From the NCBI RefSeq assembly GCF_026151205.1, contig NC_087074.1, forward strand, positions 17,396,712 through 17,460,711: a stretch of 64,000 nucleotides of DNA, in the 5' to 3' direction. The number at the start of each line of letters is the position of its first letter. Position 1 is the first letter of the stretch. Positions 57,541 to 64,000 of the stretch are shown here, piece after piece. The position numbers and the translations under genes were made by a program. The DNA is from Bolinopsis microptera. Lineage: Eukaryota > Ctenophora > Tentaculata > Lobata > Bolinopsidae. The notes under the pieces are model-generated. The model made no database searches and was not told the DNA's origin. It worked only from the letters and a program-made list of their open reading frames with translations.

Positions 57541-59361
57541 ACGTTGCAGTTGGAGAAATTAAATGTCGACATTGACTGATGAATCAGTGTTAAATGTTAG
57601 TTACTGTTAATATTAATTATTATTCACATTTTTGATTTTACTAATTCAAAGTTAAAACCTACTTAACACTTAAATAATAAATTATAAATAAGCATACAGG
57701 ACGCAGCAAATATCAAAACAGAAAACTCGGCGAACGGCAAACCGAAAATTAAAACGGGAGAAATGAACACGTACAACAAGTACAACGAAAGGAGTCGTCC
57801 AGATGATCTGAGCGTGTCGATTCGACACGTGCAGTGTAAGTGACGCGCACCTCTGCCCTCAAATGTTTGGTGTAAAGGGTCGGGGGTCTCGGACCACCAA
57901 ATCTGGAGTGAAGCCATCAATTTATACAGCGAGACGCGCACTGATTTGCTTTGTACAGTTTACAATTGATTGTGTGTTAAATCCAGATTTTCTGGGAGTC
58001 CAGCCACCTCTCTGGACCACCTAACAAATTGTCAACCTGCCGTGCCTGCGTTAGCAGTCACGTGCGCGTGATCTTGAACGTTTGCGGAGTAAAAATTACA
58101 AATTTCAAGACTGATTTGGCGAGAATGTTTTTGCGCGGCTTATATTAAAATGAAAACTAATATTTACGCGCTTAACCGCGGAGCGAAACTTTTTTGTTCG
58201 ATTCATCATTAATCAATTTTTTCCCGATTAATTATTTTAGGGCGTCCGTGGACGCCTGGACGCCTTAACGAGCCGCCTCTGAGAGCTCATGGTAAAGACT
58301 CAGCAAGAGGCATAAAGTTTTATATCTCCCTTATAAATAATAATAATTTGTTAAGAACAATAGATAATAGAGATTATCTACATTCTATTAATTCTTCATA
58401 TTTTTAAATCTTCTCCCTTGTACTTATTCTGATCTTTCTGTTCCGTTTTTATTTTTTCGATATTTTCATTTCTTATTTGTATTTTGAGTTTTCAAAGCTG
58501 ATTTCACACATTTTTACACCATCTTTCTTTTTTTGTGATTAATTTGCGAAAATCAGATTTCACTAGCATATCTCAACAAATAAAAAGCTTCCTGTCCTGG
58601 GGGTCCTTTCCGAAAAAACGTTTAAGTGGCACTTAAGTGTATGGTCGACTAAGTAGAATTCGTAATGGTATGGACTATGGAGATGATATATGGAGATTAG
58701 GGTAAGATAATTAGTAAGAATGAGTATAAATTAAGACATGGGCTGTGGAATGAGTAGCCCACCATTTACTGTCCTAGTAAGGGTGGTGGACGTAGGTAAA
58801 GGTACCCTGCTTCTATGCTTTGAAAAAGATTTGATCGAAAAAATCCGAGACCTATTCAAAGTGGGGCTGCAGACGGTCAGCGATATCGGATATGCTCTGG
58901 GCTGACGGGAAGAGCCTGTCCCCGGTCCCGCGCCGGGGACTGGGAACATAATTAACATAATTCAATACAATATCATAATATAAAATGCAGTCTAGACTAA
59001 GCAAAATTATTTCATAGCTGCATCCTCCAATCTACTCCTGGGAACTAACGCGCAAATTAATTCTATGAATATAAATAGATCTATCAAAATAGAAAAGACA
59101 TTGCGCGAGTAATGTCGTCGATACCAGGCCATCGGTTATCGTACAACCAGGCTGGAGCTGATAGGAAAGCCGAGGAAAAGGACGTGTTACGGGTTGGGCA
59201 CAATCTGGGGGGCAAAAAGGAGCTGATGTCTTTCACCAGCTTGCTGAAATGATATTTTACTACTTTTATAAATTTGGATTAAGTCACAAAATCTTCTATG
59301 GATTATAATAGAAGGAAAAACAAAGCTGATATTATATTGTAATTCTTTCAGGCTACAAAAC
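57541..59361. other. no gene recognised; GC-rich hairpin near 58930
   Basis: Mostly AT-rich with short GC-rich islands. CCCCGGTCCCGCGCCGGGGA at about 58920-58939 is palindromic and lies within what may be the end of a non-autonomous repeat. A 47-codon ATG frame at 59113 (MSSIPGHRLSYNQAGADRKA) precedes the envelope-like ORF but cannot be assigned. Confidence 0.35.
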
Positions 59362-60127
59362 GTGTCAAGGAGCATGCACCTTGTGGGTCCCCTATTAGGT
59401 AGCTCACCTGGTCACTTCTCTTACTTTGTAGAGTGGCGCTCTTACCAAATGGTACAAAGCGACCAACGGATAATGTACTCTCTGGATAACATTATCACCA
59501 TACGCAACTTGTCCTGGACGAACCAAGAACACTCACTTGCACTAAAAACATACCTGTCAAAAAGCTCGCATAAACTGATCTCGCTAAACATATCCAGACT
59601 CAAAGACGAGTTAACTAACACCTCAATCCTAGCAAAACTAGATGACACGCCTAATTTCTTAAGTCTTCATGTATACCGAAACAAGTTCCTAGATTACTCA
59701 AGTGTATTTTCTATAGCCAGCACTATCCTCTCTTTTGTAGGAATAATGACCATTTGTTGCATGAAAAGACTGACCAAACAGAATCATATGCTACGTACCG
59801 TAATGGCAGGAATGCGACTAGAAAATCAACAAGCTCAAGCACTCAAATATGAGCTCGCCCCACATTTGCAAGCTCAACATCACGCTGTACCCCATGTAAA
59901 TTGTAAACCTCTCACGCTTACCAAAACAGGTAGAACAAGCTACCTATTCAAACTTATTGCAACTTCACACGGCCGTACAAGGGCATTCATCAAGCACATC
60001 TCCTTCAGTTTTAGATCCTATTGAAATCGACCCTGAATCGATGGCTAACAATGATTTTACCCAAACCATTCTTAAGGAAACGAATACTTTGTCGGATCCT
60101 AAGATAGATCCCTACGGTTCTATGTAA
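59362..60127 (+). pseudogene. envelope-like membrane protein of the element, frameshifted tail
   Basis: The main frame 59362-60024 has an ectodomain with helical stretches (NISRLKDELTNTSILAKLDD), N-glycosylation sites (NLSW, NISR, NTSI), a transmembrane segment (SSVFSIASTILSFVGIMTIC) and a basic tail (MKRLTKQNHMLRTVMAGMRL). Near 59930 the plausible tail moves to another frame and ends at 60124-60126 after SDPKIDPYGSM, so a frameshift is present. Stem, TM and long polar cytoplasmic tail are typical of retroelement or viral envelope glycoproteins. The tail motif resembles that of the minus-strand ORF at 19379-19873. No signal peptide or receptor-binding part is seen, so only the C-terminal half may be present. 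Confidence 0.5.
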
Positions 60128-60197
60128 CAAATCTATACCAACTTCAATAATATGTCAAATCCAATAACTAACCACGTTACACCTCAGTTACCTAATC

Positions 60198-61310
60198 ATG
60201 TCTACATCTGTTTCATCTACCCCGACAAGGAGTCCAACTGAGCAAACCCAACTTCCGGGTACCTCATCATCCTATAATACCCAAACTGGGTTATCTCACC
60301 CAACTACAAGATCAACACTCCTGGGTGATTTTTACCACCCAAACATCGAAGACGCCATCGCAATAAAGCTTTCGGAGGAGGACCTTGACTTTCTTACACC
60401 TAACCTGACAGAGAGAAAACAAACTCCAACAACCCAACCTCTGTGAGTTACTTTCACTTCAACCTCAAGAACAGTGAGGGGAAGGGGAAGAGGAAGAAAT
60501 ACACCCCCAACCCAAACTGGGTATTCAAGACCTGGAGTCACGTCAGCAACCCAAACCCAGGCGTCCTTAAGACCTTCACCGAAAACAGTAGACTCAATGA
60601 AACAGACCTCAGCGTCTGTTGAGGTGCAAACAGACCGATTAGCTGATAGAGGAAACATGGTATCATCCACGAATGATCAGATTCCAGGGCCGGTCAAGTT
60701 ACCTCAAAACTTCACCCTTAACCTGGAGCTCATCGTTACACAAGCGGTAAAGATGGCAGGAAGGAGAGAGTACCTGCAGCTGGCCACAAGATTCGCGACC
60801 TTGCTGGGGCAAGGATTCAACGCCATCGACTCGATACATGGTTCACCGGATACTTCCCAAATCTCAAATGCCCAGGTAACTATATTTTGATAATCTGCTA
60901 TTATATATGTATTCCCGTGTGAGACCCTCTAGACTTTTACTGCTTGGATTTAATATATCGCTATAATATTGATATAAAGTAATGATTAGACATAAAATAC
61001 AATTAATCTAAAAATATTTCACTTTCAGCAATACACATGTGAAGAATGCGATAGGATTGAGGGGGAGGATATGGCGACATACTTCAACCAACGGGTGGTG
61101 ATACAGAAGGTGGTGAACAAAAAGTATAGCTACAGCATGGGTTGCCATCTGGAGTTTATGTTTGAGAAAGAAACATATCACACATGTTTGGTTTTCGAGA
61201 AAGACCCCATCTACCAACAGTTCATGGAAGTGGATGAGGGTGAAGCAAGGACAATTAAGGGATGGAAGCAATTCCTTGTGAAGCAAATCACACCGACTTG
61301 TATCATTTAA
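60198..61310 (+). pseudogene. element protein copy A: S/T/P-rich leader, RG box, RFATLLGQGF module, CEEC exon
   Basis: The frame starts MSTSVSSTPTRSPTEQTQLP. It continues through LGDFYHPNIEDAIAIKLSEE to an in-frame TGA at about 60446, where copy B reads AGA. It resumes with TSRTVRGRGRGRNTPPTQTG (an RG-rich, nucleic-acid-binding-like box), VDSMKQTSASVEVQTDRLAD and FTLNLELIVTQAVKMAGRRE, ending LQLATRFATLLGQGFNAIDS. A donor (CAG|GTAACT, about 60876) joins to an acceptor at about 61028, giving QYTCEECDRIEGEDMATYFN, MGCHLEFMFEKETYHTCLVF and a TAA near 61310. It is directly followed by the PolB C-terminal fragment. No known domain is recognised. Confidence 0.55.
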
Positions 61311-61371
61311 TTGTTTTATTTATATTTAGTTATCATTATTTCTGGTCAGGTTGAAGAGTTATTTTGACTTT

Positions 61372-61910
61372 TCAAACCTAGCGGAAGATCACCCGCTGTC
61401 GGGCGCTGTTCTCAAATGAGAATAAAGCAGTTATTGGCAAGTTCAAGGATGAGGCTGAGGGGTGGATCATCATAGAGTTTATAGGTTAGTTTTTCATTTT
61501 ATTTTAATTCTGGTCATGGTTTTAATTTGTTTACTTTAAATTATAACTCAATCTGATACTGTTCATATATTGAATTACACTGCTACATCATCTTTAATAA
61601 ATAATTACTATACATTTTTTCAGGATTACGTTCCAAGATGTATTCAATACTCATTGATGACAAGGAGAATGGCAAGCAAAAGAGTACTGCGGCCGGGGTT
61701 AAGAAGTGCGTGAAAGACAAGGAGTTACATCACGAACTCTACAGGAAAATCTTACAGGGTCCAGTGGTGATCAATGAGACGGAAAAATCGCCAGAAGATC
61801 ACTATATCCATCAAATGACATTCCGTTCCAAGAACCACACTGTCTGCACAGTCGACCAGTGTAAAGTTGGTTTGACGCGGTATGACGACAAACGCTGGAT
61901 CCTGCATTGA
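61372..61910 (+). pseudogene. Polinton-type PolB C-terminal fragment (2 exons)
   Basis: Exon 61371-61485 reads RKITRCRALFSNENKAVIGK and FKDEAEGWIIIEFIG. An intron (GTTAGT...TTTTCAG) separates it from exon 61624-61910: LRSKMYSILIDDKENGKQKS, TAAGVKKCVKDKELHHELYR, FRSKNHTVCTVDQCKVGLTR and YDDKRWILH. This is the conserved extreme C-terminus of large Polinton/Maverick-like protein-primed DNA polymerases (NKxVIGKFKDE...GLRSKMYS...KGVKK...FRSxxHxVxTxxxxKxxLxxxDDKRxI). The spliced Gly codon restores GLRSKMYS exactly. The catalytic palm is not in the window. Confidence 0.7.
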
Positions 61911-62145
61911 TGACAAAGAGAACGGTAAACAGAAGAGCACTGCAGCCGGAGTAAAGAAATGTGTGAAAGATAAGGAGCTGCACCATGAAAGATTTAAAGG
62001 AGCTGCACCATGAACTTTATAGGAAAATCTTGCAGGGTCCTGTGATGATCAATGAGATCGAGACGGAGACATCGCCAGAAGATCACTATATCCATCAAAT
62101 CAAAGAACCACACTGTTTACACAGTGGATCAGTGCAAGTACAGTG
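61908..62145 (+). pseudogene. second PolB C-terminal copy, disrupted
   Basis: Starting at DDKENGKQKSTAAGVKKCVK, this repeats the tail of the preceding fragment. Over the first about 26 codons roughly 15 differ silently and none changes the amino acid. An 18-bp internal duplication (AAGGAGCTGCACCATGAA) breaks the frame. The frame then resumes with KILQGPVMINEIETETSPED and is lost after HQIKEP. Confidence 0.65.
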
Positions 62146-62920
62146 CAACCCAATAACTAACCACGTTACACCTCAGTTACCTAATCATGTCTACATCTGT
62201 TTCAAAATCAACCCTCCTTGGTGATTTTTACCACCCAAACATCGAAGACGCCATAGCAATACAACTTTCGGAGGAGGACCTGGATTTTTTCACTCAACTG
62301 CCTAAGTAAGAAACTCAGAACAGAGTCTCTCGACCCACTAGTAGGGTTAGCTCCAACCAACCAGACAAGCGGTTTCATCTGTTCGGAAACCAACCCCTTA
62401 GAATTCCTTGGAATCACAACGCCTAACCTGACAGAGAGAAAAGAATCTCCAACACCCCAACCTCTGAGAGTTACGTTCACCTCAACCTCAAGAACCGTGA
62501 GAGGAGGAGGACGAGGAAGAAATACACCCCCGACCCAAACTGGGCATTCAAGACCTGGAGTAGCTTCAGCAACCCAGACCCAGGCGTCCTTAAGACCTTC
62601 ACCGAAAACAGTAGACTCAATGAAACAGACCTCAGCGTCTGTTGAGGTGCAAACAGACAGATTAGCTTATAGAGGAAACATGGTATCATTCACGAATAAT
62701 ATAAGATCCCAGGGCCGGTTAAGTTACCTCAAAACTTCACCCTTAATCTGGAGCTCAGCGTTACACAAGCGGTAAAGATGGCTGGAAGGAGAGAGTACCT
62801 GCAGCTGGGCACAAGATTCGCGACCTTGCTGGGGCAAGGATTCAACGCCATCGACTCGATACATGGTTCACCAGATACTTCCCAAATCTCAATGACCCAG
62901 AGGAGGAATATAGGATATAC
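62146..62920 (+). pseudogene. element protein copy B (RG box and RFATLLGQGF module)
   Basis: A near-identical copy of 60150-60890. It lacks about 90 bp present in copy A (60221-60310) and carries about 135 bp absent there (about 62290-62425). From 62428 the frame TPNLTERKESPTPQPLRVTF runs through VRGGGRGRNTPPTQTGHSRP without the TGA of copy A. It loses frame near 62695 (small indel at GAATAATATA). The module reappears in another frame as ATRFATLLGQGFNAIDSIHG. Short 3' differences show it is a separate insertion or duplication, not a simple assembly duplicate. Confidence 0.65.
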
Positions 62921-62937
62921 TTAAAATCAGAGTTTAA

Positions 62938-63183
62938 ATGATGCAATATTTTCAGGAAACTGCTTCCAGGACTCATGCGGTAACATATGGCCCAGAGATA
63001 TTCGAAGCAATCAGAAATCTATCCACCTCTCAAACTAGTACAGTATCCTCAAATTCAATCCGAGTAGCTCTACAAGCTGAGAGTGATCAATCACACGATA
63101 GTTTTTATTTTTTAAATCAAGTCTACCTACAATGTTCAGCTTTCGTATATGTGTCCGTCAGCGAGAGACTGACAGACATCTGA
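62938..63183 (+). other. exon-like ORF downstream of copy B
   Basis: After TTTTCAG (about 62948-62954) the frame reads ETASRTHAVTYGPEIFEAIR and NLSTSQTSTVSSNSIRVALQ up to a TGA at 63181. No family is recognised. It lies between the RFATLLGQGF module and a PolB exonuclease-region fragment, so it may be another exon of the same gene. Confidence 0.35.
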
Positions 63184-63328
63184 CGATAGTCTTTCATAAC
63201 TTCAAGGTAATTTTACTGATATAAATATATCTTTAAACAAAATAGAAATTATGGTAAAATTAATCCCAATTCCCACTTCACATGACCAACATTACTGTCA
63301 TATTCTTAAGTGGGTAATCATTAGCAGG

Positions 63329-63510
63329 GGTACGATGTGCATATTATGGTGATTAAAGCGCTCGCCAATTTAGAGGATGACCTCAACAACATCGCGATCA
63401 TACCTAACAGTATGGAAAAATATGCATCTGTATCGACAAGGAAGTTCCGGTGTTCAAGGGGAGAAACTGTATTATTTTCAAGTTTCCCCCTTGAACGGGA
63501 AGAGCTGTGA
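63329..63510 (+). pseudogene. Polinton-type PolB exonuclease-region fragment
   Basis: After an AG at about 63326-63327, the frame GYDVHIMVIKALANLEDDLN continues with NIAIIPNSMEKYASVSTRKF and runs to TGA at about 63510. The pattern (x)YDxHxxIKxLxN...xIPxxxEKYxSxxxxxxxFxDS lies just after the first exonuclease motif in protein-primed PolBs of Polinton type. The last part (RCSRGETVLFSSFPL) deviates from the family's FxDSxxFL, which suggests decay. It is downstream of the C-terminal fragments, so it must belong to a different copy. Confidence 0.55.
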
Positions 63511-63619
63511 GGTGGAGGACGAGAAGACTGTGAAGCTGGAAACAGCGTACACCATTATCACCACAGGATTCCTTTCTTACCGCCCAACAGAGGAAGCTTC
63601 TGAGGGGCGGTGCTAAGGA

Positions 63620-64000
63620 ATATTGTAATTTAAAACATAATAATGATTTAATCTTTATATCACAAGGGAAAGCCTGCCAAAAAGCGTGCTTTTATGTTGA
63701 GTCACGTCGACTTTGTTCGTTATAAACTGATAAATTCATACTTAGCCCCAGATTACCATCGGAAGTGTAAATTACCATTTTGAGAGGGGCAGAAGAGCAG
63801 CAATGCACATTGCACATGCTTTATAATATAACCTTCTTTAATATCTCCAAAGTGCATGGCATGGTCTTAATCTTTACTCGCTCAGAAAGGGTGATTTTAA
63901 AGTAAAGACAATACAGCAAAAAGAATTACATCCTCTACACTTGCTACTTGGCAAAGTCGACTCTAGTCTAGTGAGAAGCCAGCAGGACACGCATTAACAG
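63620..64000. other. no feature recognised
   Basis: AT-rich DNA without a convincing ORF, repeat or splice pattern. Confidence 0.5.

Noticed and set aside
57663-57941. 92-codon minus ORF with a hydrophobic stretch
   Set aside because: Hydrophobic run arises from AT-rich sequence. No signal peptide or homology pattern. It lies upstream of the zinc-knuckle gene, likely UTR or promoter.

Overview
This 64 kb window is AT-rich eukaryotic (metazoan) DNA. Genes are split into many short GT-AG exons. There are non-LTR and LTR retrotransposon remnants, hAT-type DNA transposons, MITEs, microsatellites and minisatellites, and no operon-like packing. The protein families (a VWA3-type vWA protein, a DEP-MAP3K-like kinase, LDLa modules, a ZMYM-like hAT transposase) point to an invertebrate. 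A cnidarian, perhaps a hydrozoan, is my guess, with low confidence because no rRNA or mitochondrial marker is present.

Host genes. From 770 to 21334 on + lies the 3' part of a VWA3A/VWA3B-like gene: 20 exons that splice into one frame of 1,330 codons, with the start beyond the left edge. Its introns hold a truncated LINE (4.7-6.5 kb), a 1.28 kb hAT-type MITE with an exact 8-bp target duplication (14.86-16.14 kb), a decayed block with an envelope-like membrane protein on the minus strand (17.3-19.9 kb), and a nested antisense gene for a small secreted acidic peptide (9.8-10.84 kb). At 28507-30621 is an intronless 704-aa DEP-domain/MAP3K-like kinase. At 34941-38182 is an eight-exon type I membrane glycoprotein (326 aa) of a family I do not recognise. 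At 39896-40528 is an Asn/Tyr/Thr-rich ORF.

Mobile-element regions. A nearly complete CR1/L2/jockey-like LINE lies at 23.2-26.1 kb (minus), followed by a second RT scrap and a Gypsy-type RT fragment (27.3-28.0 kb). From 42 kb to the right edge the DNA is mostly element-derived. Two blocks (42.5-48.7 kb and 59.3-63.6 kb) contain dispersed pieces of a protein-primed-type family B DNA polymerase, as carried by Polinton/Maverick-like elements. They occur together with a Ser/Thr/Pro-rich protein carrying a conserved short module. The pieces are separated by intron-like gaps with good splice signals, are partly duplicated, and are interrupted by stops. Between the blocks lie a 29-bp minisatellite with higher-order structure, a frameshifted 2OG-Fe(II) oxygenase pseudogene, a seven-exon hAT transposase (minus) with a DUF3504/Crypton-like scrap in its last intron, and a zinc-knuckle/proline-repeat ORF.

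The most interesting point is the polymerase-linked family. Neighbouring copies differ almost only at synonymous positions, which suggests the source elements were under protein-level selection before these copies decayed. None of the copies here looks intact.
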